Source: Tetragonia tetragonoides
Taxonomy: Eukaryota; Streptophyta; Magnoliopsida; Caryophyllales; Aizoaceae
Direction: 5' to 3'
Assembly (NCBI GenBank): GCA_038025085.1
Contig: CM076141.1
Location: 17,734,001 to 17,798,000, forward strand
DNA length: 64,000 bases
Shown here: positions 21,271-33,414 of the stretch, piece after piece
Position numbering within the stretch: the first letter of the stretch is position 1
How the letters are laid out: every line of letters starts with the position of its first letter
The notes under the pieces: model-generated
What the model was told of the DNA's origin: nothing
Database searches by the model: none
The model's input: only the letters and a program-made list of their open reading frames with translations
Translations under genes and position numbers: made by a program

Positions 21271-23190
21271 TTGAGTGTGTAGGCGCTAGTGGGAGAGAGT
21301 AACCATTTGTAGTACATGGTTAGTGGTTGTTCATGAAACATAATGAAGGCATCTCTTATATTCTCTCACTTATGGCCTTGGATGATAGAAGTGTGAATTT
21401 GGGTGATGGAATTACAAGCAAGCTCATAGATAAATCACCATCACACTTCATTAACTATCTTGCCAAGGGATTAATGCATATAATTTCTTGAGCATTCACG
21501 ATTATGTTATCATGGGTATAATGTTATATTTTTCAACAATTACATGATTGTGAATGTTAAATAAATTAAAATAAAATTTCAAAAAAAAAATAATGTGAAT
21601 GTTGTGGTTGAGTGGAAGTTACACAACATTGGTTTTAAACAGAAAAATCTTTCTTCAACTTCCCACATAGTTTGAAATACTTGGTTTTTGTTGATGATGA
21701 TCCTTTCTTTGACACAAATGATTGGGACATGCTAACTTATCATAACATTTTCGCAAGTTGATCATTCATGAAACTTAGTTATTACTTTGTGTTCAATTAA
21801 GTTACAAATGATAAGTTATGTGATGCATGTGCTACGTATTGATAAATGAGATCTTCTCTCAAGTCAACGTACATGGTTAATACTCATATAGTCACTTGAA
21901 TTCATTCACATGTACTTTGTGATCTTATGAGTATGGTAACTTGTAGTATCAAATGATGTATGCGTGTTGATGTCGTTTGAGTGATACATGAACTTTGTTT
22001 CTTTCTTGCAAATAAGGAGTCACTGATACATTTATTGTATTTGCTAGGAAGATTCAAAATTATTCGGACATCAAAGCATGTTTATCTATCATAAAACATC
22101 AATTGATTATAGGAAATTCATTTAACATTATGTTGAGCATAATATTCATCGTGAACCATTGCATTTATTGATCCTTGCATAAATGAATTCCCTATGTGTT
22201 TTTTTAATGGAATCATTTCTATAATTATGCATTTTCGGACATTTGGTTAAATGTGTTTTGTGCATAGTAATGGAAATATGTTTTAGGAAAATTTATTGCA
22301 AGAAGATATAATTAGTTTACATGATTACTCACTTAAGTAAGGTTGTGAAATTATCAAATTTGTGTATTGATAAAACTAACACCTTCTTGAGAATGTATTG
22401 CATGATGACGAATGAATTATTAGACTTGTAAGAGATCATGATGACGAAAATTTATTGCAAGAAGATATAATTAGTTTACATGTTGAGAATGTATTGCATG
22501 AGAACAGGGAAGGGAACAAGGACTGTATGGTTGTTCCTTCCATGAGAGAAAGTGGAGTACTATATAGTATAGATAGGGGTAAATGTAACAACTCATGCAC
22601 TTGGTCCCTCCACTGTTCCCTGTGTAACAGAATGTTACTAATTGTGAGCAGCAAAACAACGACACTTTTCATAAGTGTTCGATCTTACAAGCACAAGAGC
22701 TCACTTCTTTTGGATCAAATCATTAGCAACTTCATCAAGAAAATTCAAACTTCTTTGGTTCATATTTTTGTGATTTCTATTGCATATTTTTCTAACATTG
22801 AACCTTAGGTGTAACTTGAGTTCTTGCAGAATCCCATTCAGGTTAACCCACATAAGAAGAGCTTAACAAATTCAAAAGAACAACGTTTGGCATTATGTGG
22901 TTGGAACCATAAACAAAATGATGACAATGGGACCATGGTAAAGAACAAGGTAAACGGTGCAAGGGTACAACCAATGAGGAAAAACTGATTTGATAAAACC
23001 CTTGCCCCAAGAGTCATCCTTATCTTTTAATTGTTTGTTGCAAACATGGATATCATACTCTATCATATGTACATCAAACATGCTCTCTTGAATGTCTATT
23101 TGAAAGATGACGTATTTGTGAAACAACCTCTCTACTTTGAAAATCAAGATTCAAAAACTCCAAAGTTTGGAATTCATGTATGTTTGTCCT
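21271..23190. other. Non-coding interior of the large element, left part
   Basis: No pol-like sequence. A 37-bp exact direct repeat beginning GAAAATTTATTGCAAG occurs at 22287-22323 and 22446-22482, each copy linked to a TTGAGAATGTATTGCATGA motif (22387 and about 22484), so a local duplication has occurred. The right edge is the 5-bp duplication GTCCT (23186-23190) of the nested element. Confidence 0.5.
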
Positions 23191-23505
23191 TGTTGGTGCA
23201 AAGGAGGTTTAGTGCAGGGAGAAATGGAGAGAAATCTGACCTGATGTATTTTGTTATTGATCTTCTGAATTTTGTTGTGTTACAGCAATACCTTGTCAAC
23301 ACCCTTTATATAAGGAGATACAGAAAATTCTAGAGAGAAATGATCTAGAAACTAGTTAATTTAATGTTGCATTAATGAGTAGGGTAATGGAAAGTCTCAA
23401 AAGACTTTTCATCTTCAATTTCATTAACTTCTTAGTTGCTGGATATTGCTGGACACTTCTAGATTATTTTCTAGATTTTTCTGGTAAAACTCTCATATTC
23501 TAACA
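23191..23505 (-). repeat. LTR of nested Copia (3' LTR in element orientation)
   Basis: 315 bp starting TGTTGGTGCAAAGG and ending TTCTAACA on the plus strand; pairs with 27674-27988. Confidence 0.95.
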
Positions 23506-26500
23506 CTCCTTCTTGAGAGTTTTTGCCACCACACCAAGCTTGAATCTTAGGAACTCGAACCTACCTTTTGGTAAGGCCTTAGTAAAGATGTCAGCAAGCT
23601 GAAATTCAGTTGGACAGTAGATTAGCTTCACTTCAATTTCTTGTTCTGCATCTCGAACAACATGAAACTTCACCTTCATATGCTTGGTCTTGCTGTGACA
23701 CACCGGATTCTTTGCAATAGCAATTGCGGGTTTATTGTCCACTAAAACTTCAGTGGCTTGGCTTTGCTTGCAGCCCATGTCTGCAAGTATCTTCCTCAAC
23801 CATACTGATTGGTTGACAGTTGCCGATGCAACAACATATTTAGCTTCTGCGGTGGATTGAGCTACCACCTCTTGTTTCTTTGAAATCCATGAAAATACTC
23901 CCGAGCCTAGTGAGAAAGCATAGCCAAGAGTGCTCTTCATGCCGTCAACCGAGCCTCCCAAATCGCTGTCAGAGTAGGCTATTATCTTAGGGTCGGAAAA
24001 AGGTTGGAACAGAATACCAAAATCAGAGGTGCCTCTAAAATATCTTAGTACTCTCTTGGCAGCGCCCATGTGAACTTCACTAGGATCGCCCATAAATCTG
24101 GACAGCAAGCTTGCAGCGAACATTAAGTCGGGCCTTGTTGCTGTGAGGTATAACAGGCTTCCGACTAAGCTTCTATATAGCCTTGCATCCACTTTCTTCA
24201 GACCATCAAACTTGGACAATTTTTCATTCACAACGAGGGGTGTTGCCACTGGCTTGCAGTGCTGCATCTTGAACTTCTTTAGAATGTCCTGAGCATACTT
24301 CGTTTGAGCAAGAAAAATCCCTTCTTCTGATTGATGTACTTCCATGCCTAGGAAGTAGTTCATTAAGCCCAAAATCAGTCATCTCAAATCTCCTTTTCAT
24401 CTCCTCCTTAAATGCAAAGATCATTTCCGGGTTGTTTTCCGTGACAAGGAGATCGTCCACATAGAGCGATACCAGAAGAATATCACTCTTTCCACACTTT
24501 TTTATGTAAAGTGTGTGCTCATTCTTACTTCGCTCAAATCCTTGCTCAAGAAAGTATGAGTCGATCTTGCTATACCATGCTCTCGGGGCTTGTTTTAGGC
24601 CGTATAAAGCTTTCTTCAGTTTGTATACTTTATCTTCTTGACCTTCCACAACGAACCCGAGAGGTTGCTCAATATAAATCTCCTCCTCGAGCTCTCCGTT
24701 GAGGAAGGAAGATTTAACATCAAGCTGGAATATTTTCCACTTCTCTTGTGCAGCCAAAGCGATAAGAGTTCTTACCGTGTCAAGTCTTGCCACTGGAGCG
24801 AAGGTATCTCCATAATCGATTCCAGCTTGTTGTGAGTAGCCTTTGACGACTAATCTGGCCTTGTATTTGTTGATGGAGCCATCTGGGTTAAGCTTGATTT
24901 TGAAAACCCATTTTACACCTATCACCTTTCGATCTCTAGGTCTGTCAACAAGCTCCCATGTTCCATTCTTCTCAATCATGTTTATTTCAATTTCCATAGC
25001 TTACTGCCATTCTTCATGAGCTAATGCTTCTTCATAGTTTCCAGGCTCATCAAGGCAAAATGACAGCTCTCACACAATTCGGGATCCAAATGAACAACTG
25101 GACATTCATCATATATTTGTGAGAGTGGTCTTTTACCTCGAGGGCCAGTTGCATTGGCACTTGAAGATGGAGTTTCAGCTTCTACTGGAGATGAAATAGG
25201 TGTACAAGGAGCTGAATCCAAATCATCATTGTCACGATCAGGTTCTGGTTCCTCTTGTCCATGATCAGGGGGCTGCATGACATGAATCACTCTCCTTTCA
25301 ACCTTCTTCTCTCCCCAATTCCATGAGGCGTCTTTATCAAATTGGACATCTCTGCTGATCATGATCTTCTCTGTGCTGAGGTTGAAAATTCTGTACCCCT
25401 TAGACCGTGAGTCATAGCCAAGGAAGATACATTTTTCACTTTTGGCATCCAGCTTGCTTCTTTTTTGAGCTGGTATGTGAGCATAACAGATTGAACCAAA
25501 CACTTTTAAGTGCTTGGCTGTTGACTTCTTACCACTCCATGCTTCGATAGGAGTTCTCCCTTGAACCGCCTTTGTAAGCAACCTGTTCAGAAGGTATACA
25601 GCTGTATATACAGCCTCCGCCCAGAATTTTCTCGGCATTCTCTTTTCCTCTAGCATGCATTTTGCCATCTCAACAACAGTTCTGTTTTTTCTTTCAGAAA
25701 CGCCATTTTGTTGTGGCGTGTACCCGACAGTGAGCTGATGTTCTATGTCCTCTTCTTCACAAAATTGATCAAATTGTGACGAGGTGTATTCTTTCCCTCT
25801 GTCGGATCTGATTTTCTTCAGTTTGCAGCTACTTTGAGTTTCTGCAAGAGCTTTAAACTTCTTGAAAATGCCAAAAACTTCAGACCTCTCCTTCATAAAA
25901 TATACCCACGTCATCCGGCTAAAATCATCAATGAAAAGGATAAAATACTTGTTTCCGGAAAGAGAGATAGTTTTGTGCAGTCCACAAACATCAGTATGGA
26001 CCAGCTCTAGCTTTTCTTTTGCTCTCCAAACTTTCTCCTTCGGGAAAGGCAACCTATGTTGCTTGCCTAGTTGACAAGGCTCACATAGGTCTTTGGTGAG
26101 AAAAATAGAAGGAAAGTCTCTTACCAAACCCTTCTTGTGAAGTTCATCAAGGACACGCAAATTGAAATGCTCGTACCGTCTATGCCATAACCAAGTGTCT
26201 TCAACACGAGCTTTATTTGCCACCTCCCCTGCATAATTCCACTTCAAAGGAAAACTTTTCTTTTCCATTGTGACTTTTGCAATTTCTTTCATGTCCGGAT
26301 CAAAAATGGTACAATGATTATTCTTAAAAAGAACTGCGTAACCATTTATTATCATTTGCGGAACACTTAGCAAATTTTCATCAAGATCCGGAACTAGAAG
26401 AACATTATTTATGTACTTCGTACCTTTCTTTGTTTGGACTGCAATAGTGCCCTTGCCACTAGACTGAACAACAACCCCGTTTCCCATCCGAACTGGAATT

Positions 26501-27567
26501 TTGACAGATGAGTCGAGTTTGCAAAAAATGTCTGAATTGTTTGTCATGTGAGACGTGCAACCACTATCAGTTAACCATCTGTCATCACTGTTGTGAGTTG
26601 ATGCTTGTCGTGCGAAGAACAGACGGTCATCTTCTTGATTGCTATAAGAATAACGAGCCTCTGAAGTGGACTGTTGCTGCTGGTTTTGCCTTTGTTTTTG
26701 TCTGCATTCCTTCTCGGTGTGGCCAATTCGCTTGCAATAGTGACACTTAGGCTTCCCTTTGTGAAAACAATCTTGTCCAAGATGATTTGTCTTGCTGCAA
26801 ATGCTGCAAGGAGGGAATTTCCCTCTTGACTGTGGCTGCTCCTTGTCCTTCCTTTGAAATTTTCCAGCACCTTTCCCCTTCCAGGAATTTGATGCCTTTG
26901 GCTGGTGCTTTAACTGGAAAGCATCTTCAGAAGCATTTGTCATTTTTCTGAATTTTTGTTCATGTGCCAGCAAGGAACCCATCAAATCAGTTACACTGAG
27001 TTTTGATAAGTCTTTTGATTCTTCAATAATAGTGACAATGGTGTTGAACCTATCTGTCAAGGTTCCCAAAATTTTTTGCACGATTCTCGCATCGGAGATG
27101 TCTTCCCCATAAATTTTCATTTGATTTACAGCTTCCATGAATCTGGAAGTGTAATCTTTTAAAGCTTCGTTCTCCTTCATCTTCATATTTTTAAAATCCT
27201 TCCTTAAGGTGTTGAGTCGAATATTCTGCACCTTCTCATCACCATGGAACTCCTCCTGGAGAATACTCCATGCCTCTTTCGCAGTGGAAGCTCTCATTAT
27301 TCTAGGAAAGATGGTGTCCGTGACAGCACCGAGTATGAAGGACAAAGCCTTGGCATCCTTCAAGTCATCGTCATTCAACTTCTTTAGTTGAGCTTCAGTG
27401 TATTCAGCTTCTTCTTTTCTTTCTTCGACTCCATTTTCCACTATCTCCCATAGTGCATTAGCTCTTAAAAAGAGTTTTATTTTTATGCACCAATAGTCAT
27501 AGTTTTCTCCACCAAATGACGGAAGTGCTGGCATGGATATGGTAGATGTAGAGGATGTTGAAGTCAT
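23500..27567 (-). pseudogene. Copia Gag-Pol polyprotein of the nested element, interrupted
   Basis: The first frame (27567-25021, 848 codons) encodes a UBN2-type Gag, two CCHC knuckles (residues 254-267 and 275-288), protease with DSG at 334-336, and integrase with the HHCC segment (HRRYEH, CEPCQLGK) and the core motifs HTDV and GYTPQQNGVSERKNR. The remaining pol is in two further pieces. 24997-24224 holds reverse transcriptase with [18 protein letters not shown] and LYVDDLLV. 24372-23500 holds the RT end and RNase H with YSDSDLGGSVDGMKSTLGY and the terminal ADIFTKALP. Breaks: a frameshift at about 25050-25062, a TAA at 25003-25001, and a one-base frameshift at about 24359-24366. No full polyprotein can be made. 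The stop codon overlaps the LTR start. Confidence 0.93.
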
Positions 27568-27591
27568 ACTTCAACCTGACAGAAACTTTCT

Positions 27592-27625
<34 letters not shown>

Positions 27626-27657
27626 CTCTTTGTATTTTTGGCCCCTTAAGATCTGAG

Positions 27658-27671
27658 GTGCTTTGATACCA
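27658..27671 (-). other. Primer binding site of nested Copia
   Basis: Read on the minus strand this is TGGTATCAAAGCAC, two bases from the LTR, and complementary to initiator tRNA-Met as in most plant Copia elements. Confidence 0.75.
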
Positions 27672-27673
27672 CT

Positions 27674-27988
27674 TGTTGGTGCAAAGGAGGTTTAGTGCAG
27701 GGAGAAATGGAGAGAAATCTGACCTGATGTATTTTGTTATTGATCTTCTGGATTTTGTTGTGTTACAGCAATACCTTGTCAACAGCATTTATATAAGGAG
27801 ATACAGAAAATTCTAGAGAGAAATGATCTAGAAACTAGTTAATTTAATGTTGCATTAATGAGTAGGGTAATGGAAAGTCTCAAAAGACTTTTCATCTTCA
27901 ATTTCATTAACTTCTTAGTTGTTGGATATTGCTGGACACTTCTAGATTATTTTCCAGATTTTTCTGGTAAAACTCTCATATTCTAACA
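27674..27988 (-). repeat. LTR of nested Copia (5' LTR in element orientation)
   Basis: 315 bp matching 23191-23505 with about five substitutions; followed by target duplication GTCCT. Confidence 0.95.
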
Positions 27989-30900
27989 GTCCTAATACAA
28001 AATGATTTGAAAAGAAGAAACGTTGGTCACATATTATCTCTCACGGTCTTACATAATTTTTGTTTGTGGTAACTTATGTATGCAATATATTTGATGCCAC
28101 TAACGAGTGTTTGTGTATAGATTGTGCCATGTTGATGAAGACGATATGTAAATGAGTATGATGCGTAAGCTTAATTTTCTATTGAACTTACAAATCAAGC
28201 TAGCAATGAAGTTGCATGAATCATCAACTTAAGTATCTCAAAAACTTGTGAAGAAGAATGTAAAGGAGACGATCAAGCAAATGGATACAATAATTCTCAC
28301 ATCAACCAAAATCGACATGGATTAATTTGGTAAGAAGGTTGATGAGGAACCTAGTGAGGTACATTTGCTTCTCATTTACTTTATGACAAGTATGCTAGAT
28401 ATTGTTTTTATATGTTGGATTGTGTGTTTGTTTACAAATTTGTTTTTAAATAAGACACACATGATAATCATTAGAGCATATCTTGAGATATTTTCAAAGG
28501 CATGACATTAGACATCATTTCTTGATAGTTATGTTGAAAAGAGATATATTTTCATGAGTGTATGCGTGAAACTATATTGCGGATGTGTTCCTCAAAGCTC
28601 TAAGCAAATATTGATTTTAAGAAAATAAGGCTAGAGTTTTGCATGACTAAGATTAGCTAGGTTCATGCATTGTTTCCCCCAAGAAAATGAAAAAAATAAA
28701 TAAATTGTGTGTGAATAATTTATGATGTTGATGCATATATGAGCTAACATTGTTGTCATATGCATGTCCAAATTCCAAGCTTGTTAAAAGTTTTGTTGCA
28801 TGAGCTAATTGTTAAAGGACTCACTTTGATCCTTGGATATTGTCCTTATGTTCTTAATTCGTCCAAAGTGTTAGTCTAATATTTGTTGAGCATTTGCGTG
28901 GGACATGATCTTATTCTTTTCAAACCCTTTCACAAAATTGACCTTCACCACTTCATTCATCAAATCCAAACACTATCTCTCATGCTCACCTCTCACCCTT
29001 TTACTAAATGAAGCTCACCCCTTCAAACGAAAAGAGACAAGGATGGCAAAAAAGTCAATTAGCCATTAATTGAGGGGAAATGATACTTAATGAAATTGGG
29101 AACTTGGAGAGAGAGAAAATAAGTGAAAAAAAGGAAAAAGGAGAGAGAGTGATTGAAATAGAAAAAGGAGAGAGAGAGATTGAAAAAAAAAATTGAAAAA
29201 GGAGAGAGACATATAGAGATTAAAGAAGGACGAGAATGTGAAATGAGGAAGATATATCAAAGAAGGAACAACCCAAAGCATGTGTTCCTTCCTCTGTTCC
29301 CTTGACGTTTAAAATGACAATCATTATGAAGATAAACCTCATATCTTCTACATACAATGAGAATGAGCAACAAGTCTAGTTCTGAAATTACTCTCCTTCC
29401 AGGAATTAAAGAGTCACGAAGCAAGAAGTAAAAGTGCATGAAGACAACCAATTGAGAAGATGGTTAAGAATTCAACTCTCATGGAGCATCCTCTATCATC
29501 ATCACATGGAGTATGACTTTTACATCCCTTCAACTCACCCTATTCCTCACTATAGCATCCTCAAAGAAGAAGAAACATCTCACATGATTTCATAGAAGAA
29601 TCCCTCACCGGCTAAGAAACGACTCCGACATTATCCACTATGAAGAAGAAACTCCTTGATAAGAAAAACAACCTATTCATCTTGATCCTTATGATGAGAT
29701 ATCGTCCTCAAAAGAAAGGAAAGGAGACATCAACATTTGATCCTCCAACCTTATTGTTCATTGAAAATGAAGAAAGAGACCGTGGTACGGAAAGATGTTA
29801 AGAACTCGGCTTATTCCTCATATGGAAGGTGGCCATGGTAATACCTTCACTCTCGAATTCTTTATTTTTGTTGGTTGTGATGCTTTGATTGATAAAATCA
29901 ATGGTGATTGATATATAGTGTGGTTATGAGTCGTTACTTACCAAGAGAGATTCTCTTAAACTTTTGAGATTTACAAGATGGAGAATGAGGAAATTGCTAT
30001 TGAAGTCGGTGCATTCCTTTATCATGAGGAACATCGTTCTTAAAGGACAAAAAAATGGGCATATCTATTCTGGTGGTCTCTATTTATGTCCTTATCTTGT
30101 TGCATCATTGCTCTTGAAACTATATTGCCTGGATTTTACACTGGTCCTCCAGCTGTTCCCTCTCCTACCGAGAACATTTCTAGTTCTCAAAGAAGCGTGG
30201 ACAAGATGGACATATTTGAAGGCAAAGTATAGGCTCTTGAGGAGATACTGAATACAGATAATGTTGAGTTGAAGGTTGATCAAGATCAGATTGCTTTATG
30301 AGATGATATGAATGGTAGCCTACGATGGTTTCGGTTTTGAGCGTTCTTTATGTCAATATTGATGTCTCAAACTTTGATCGAAAAAAAGACTTGATAACCC
30401 CTTGCAACATATTTAAAAAGGATGTCTTCTTTTGCCAAACTTTCATTTTGTTTGTGGTAAGGAGTGTCATTCCTAAATTGAAGAAGATGGGAGAATCAAG
30501 TTTTCTCGACCTTTCATACACTTGCTCATATTCTTGTAGTGCTTTAAAGTGTATACTCTAATGACTATGGACAAAATGGAGAATAAGGGTTAATGATGAT
30601 TTGTTGAAAGTGAGAATCGGCCTAGTAAAAAATAGAGGGAGAAAATGAGTTGAGAAACAATCAAGAGATTTCGAATGGATTCTTGGAAGATAATCAAAAA
30701 AAGAGTCATCCAGTTTTGGAAAGTTAGTTCAAGGAGCTCAAAGTTGATCACATGAAAATGCACTATGAGCTCTTGATCCTTTTTAAGCCAACTCTTCCAT
30801 CCAGCCCAGACATTGTTCCTTAACCCGTTCCTTCTGTTATTGGCTTGACGGTGTCATCACTTCTCTTCACTCGCCATTATCTCGGTGATATATCCTTATC

Positions 30901-31397
30901 TTTAAACAAGTTCATTTCATTATCTTGTCCCTATTTGGCCCGTTGATCGATTTGCTTTATTGGACTAATCTTACTTTTGGATGTCTTTGAATGACTAATA
31001 TCATGGGATCATTAGTTTGAGCTACTTTGATTTATTAGTCTTCTCATGTGATAGTACCCAAGTGGTGCTGGATTTTGCATATTTGCATCTTGCTTGCTCT
31101 TTTTGCATCATGATCATTAAATGTTGTTTTTGATGATGCCAAAAGGGGGAAGATGTATGTGCTTATGTTAGTTTGTGTTATGTGTTAATTCATAAGCCAA
31201 ACTTTTCTTATAATTACTCTTTTGTAAATGAGTCTTTGGATAATCATATTCCATTATTTTACGAATTCATGGAGATTCTTGTGTATCTTTAGAATGATGA
31301 TCTATCGTACATTATGCTTCACATGTTTCTTACATGATATTGATTGTTATAATTGGCACATAAGCACATTTATTTGTCATCATCAAAAAGGGGGAAT
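27989..31397 (+). other. Interior of the large element, right part, with coiled-coil-like remnant and purine tracts
   Basis: No intact gene. Between about 29700 and 30750, frames broken by stops encode Glu/Lys/Leu-rich helical stretches (for example KMDIFEGKV, ALEEIL and FKELKVDHMK). These recall the coiled-coil env-like or extra ORF found 3' of pol in Sire/Maximus elements. A purine tract CAAAAGGGGGAA lies near 31138-31149 and a second, CAAAAAGGGGGAA, at 31384-31396 next to the 3' LTR. The 29090-29230 segment is GA-rich simple sequence. Confidence 0.45.
31384..31397 (+). other. Polypurine tract of the large element
   Basis: AAAAAGGGGGAA followed by TT immediately precedes the 3' LTR start at 31398, as expected for plus-strand DNA priming. 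Confidence 0.7.
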
Positions 31398-33409
31398 TGG
31401 TTGAGCTATATGTGTTTTGATGATTGACAAACCAATGCGCTTATGCACATATGTACTAATGTCTTGTATGAGCAATATGTTGGAGCCCAAAAGAGATATA
31501 GCTCAATATACATGGAGTTCAAAGATGTGCATATGGAACTCAAAAGAGTGACAACATTAAAGGATAACTAGATGATGACAAGACCAAGGAAGTATGAAGA
31601 CATAAATGAAGATCAAGTGTTTGGCTTCCTAGATGTCTTGTATGAGCCTTAGATTCGGAATCATAAAAGTAGAACAATTGATTTTGGGAACAAAAATCAA
31701 AACCAAAGTTTCTGGTGCAAAGGGACCAACATCAGTATCGTGTTCCCTTGCCCAGACGTGGTAAACATTTTTATTAAAAATAAAAGTTCGGTTTGAACTC
31801 AAGTTTTCTTTAAAATGTTTTTGTAGGCTTCTTAAATTTATTCACCAGATTTCCAGCTACAAAAACATTGATTTACAAGGAAAAAGCTTGGGTGTTAAAA
31901 TAGGTTAGAATAAAACACTTTATGGGAATTTTTTTATGAAGCCTTGTGCTAACATTATATTGAACAAGCAACCTTCACATGTGCTTAAACTTTCTGATTT
32001 TCAAAAGATATTTGGGTTCCCCAATGTAGCCTAAGATCACATGAAAGTTTTAACATATGTTAAGGTTTGATTTCCAATATATTCACTTTATACTTTTTCA
32101 TATAAAATGTCAAAAGCTTTCCCATAAAATTTACCCAATGCAAATATTTTCATCTGATTTCTTAGCCAACATTTGACTTTCTAAATGTAGTCTAAGATCA
32201 CATGAAAGTATTAGCATGGGTTAAGGTTTTGTTTTCAAAAGATCCACTTTGTGCTTTTTCATTAAAAATGCCAAAAGCTTGTCCATAATCTCTACCCAAT
32301 GCAAAGACTCTTGGCCGGTGGTTTAGCCAACATTTGGCTCGCAAATGTGGGCTAGACATCACATGAAAGCTTTAGCATTGTCTAAAGTTGCTTTTAGAGT
32401 GCTTTAACTTTTGGCTACTTTAACATAAAGTGCTTGTGACCTCTCCTATATAAATGGGAGCTTGTGCTACTGATTTTCTAAGGAGGAATGCGCAGAGCTT
32501 CATTAAAAACCTTTCAAGGCAAAACCCTCCTTCATTCACTTGAGTAAAATCGTCATATATTTTCTAGTGAAGTAAAATAGTTTTCTGACCTTGTTCCATC
32601 ATTTGTTCCCTTGCATTGTTCACTTCTCATATCCGATTCTTTGACACTTAGGATTTATTTGTAACCTTTCATTAGCTTTTCTAGAAGCATTCAAAGGTTA
32701 AATTGTATTATCCTTTAGAGTGTTTTCCAAGGTAGAGTTAGCTTGTGAGTGCTTGGCAACTTGAGTGAAGTTGTAGCTTGGCAACTTGTGAGTATGTTGT
32801 TGAGTGCTTTGCAACTTGAGTAAAGTTGTGTCCTTGCCAACTTGAGGGAGTTGTGGGAGAAAGAGAGTGCTCAAAACTTGAGGGAGTTTGTGAGCCTTGC
32901 CAACTTGAGGGAGTTGTGTAAAAAGAGTGAGTTCAAAACTTAAGGGAGTTTGTGAACTTTGTGAGCTTGAGGGAGTTCGACGCAAATCCAAGTTAGAGTT
33001 AGCTTGCTGAGTGAAAATCACAAGATCGAGTGTGATAAGTAATAAGGAGCCGAAGGAGGTGAAAATCACAAGATCGAGTGAGTGAGAAGTAACTCTTTGG
33101 CCAACAAGAGCTTGTTGGTGCGTATGTACTTAGTCTTAGGAGTATAAGCTATGTACATGAGTTTGACTCGAATAATAAGAGAAAGTATTTGAGAAATCCC
33201 ACTAAGATGGGTCGTGGTTTTACATCCAAATTGACCCTTGGATGGTTTCCACGCTAAAATATCTTGTCTCCCTTGCTCTATCTTTATCACGTTTCCGCAA
33301 TGTATTCTGTCCAATAGGATCAACCAAGGGAACAAGAAACGAAAATTAGCCAAACATTGGAGACCCAATTCAACCCCACCTTCTTGTGTCTCACGAAGTG
33401 CATTCTATC
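31398..33409 (+). repeat. 3' LTR of the large element
   Basis: 2012 bp. It has a TATATAAAT box at 32447-32455 and the same internal repeats as the 5' LTR (CTTGAGGGAG array at about 32840-32985). It lacks about 33 bp near 33336 and has an extra copy of a GTGAAAATCACAAGATCGAG stretch at about 33059. It is followed by GCATA. Confidence 0.9.
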
Positions 33410-33414
33410 AGCAT

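Larger units (their letters stand above)
23191..27988 (-). mobile_element. Nested Copia retrotransposon (4.8 kb)
   Basis: This minus-strand Copia element is inserted in the interior of the large LTR element. LTRs are 23191-23505 and 27674-27988, both 315 bp, with about five mismatches by eye. The flanking duplication is GTCCT (23186-23190 and 27989-27993). The primer binding site (TGGTATCAAAGCAC on the minus strand) is at about 27658-27671. A 28-T run at about 27598-27625 lies in the leader. The polyprotein has the Copia order Gag-protease-integrase-RT-RNase H but is interrupted three times. The low LTR divergence indicates a much younger insertion than its host element. Confidence 0.95.
17887..33409 (+). 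mobile_element. Large non-autonomous LTR retrotransposon (LARD-like, probably Sire-derived)
   Basis: Two long direct repeats bound the element: 5' LTR 17887-19913 (2027 bp) and 3' LTR 31398-33409 (2012 bp), starting TG and ending CA, with flanking 5-bp duplication GCATA (17882-17886 and 33410-33414). A primer binding site for initiator tRNA-Met follows the 5' LTR and a purine tract precedes the 3' LTR, so orientation is plus. The interior (19914-31397) contains no protease, integrase, reverse transcriptase or RNase H of its own; the only pol sequences are in a nested minus-strand Copia element (23191-27988). A Gag-like remnant at 20488-21270 and a coiled-coil-like remnant at 29700-30750 suggest descent from a Sire/Maximus Copia element that lost pol. 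The LTRs differ by many substitutions and indels (for example a ~33-bp gap near 33336), so this is the older of the insertions. Confidence 0.88.

Noticed and set aside
27598..27625. Run of about 28 T that could be a poly(A) tail of a retroposed cDNA
   Set aside because: It lies inside the nested Copia leader between LTR and gag, with no retrogene beside it.
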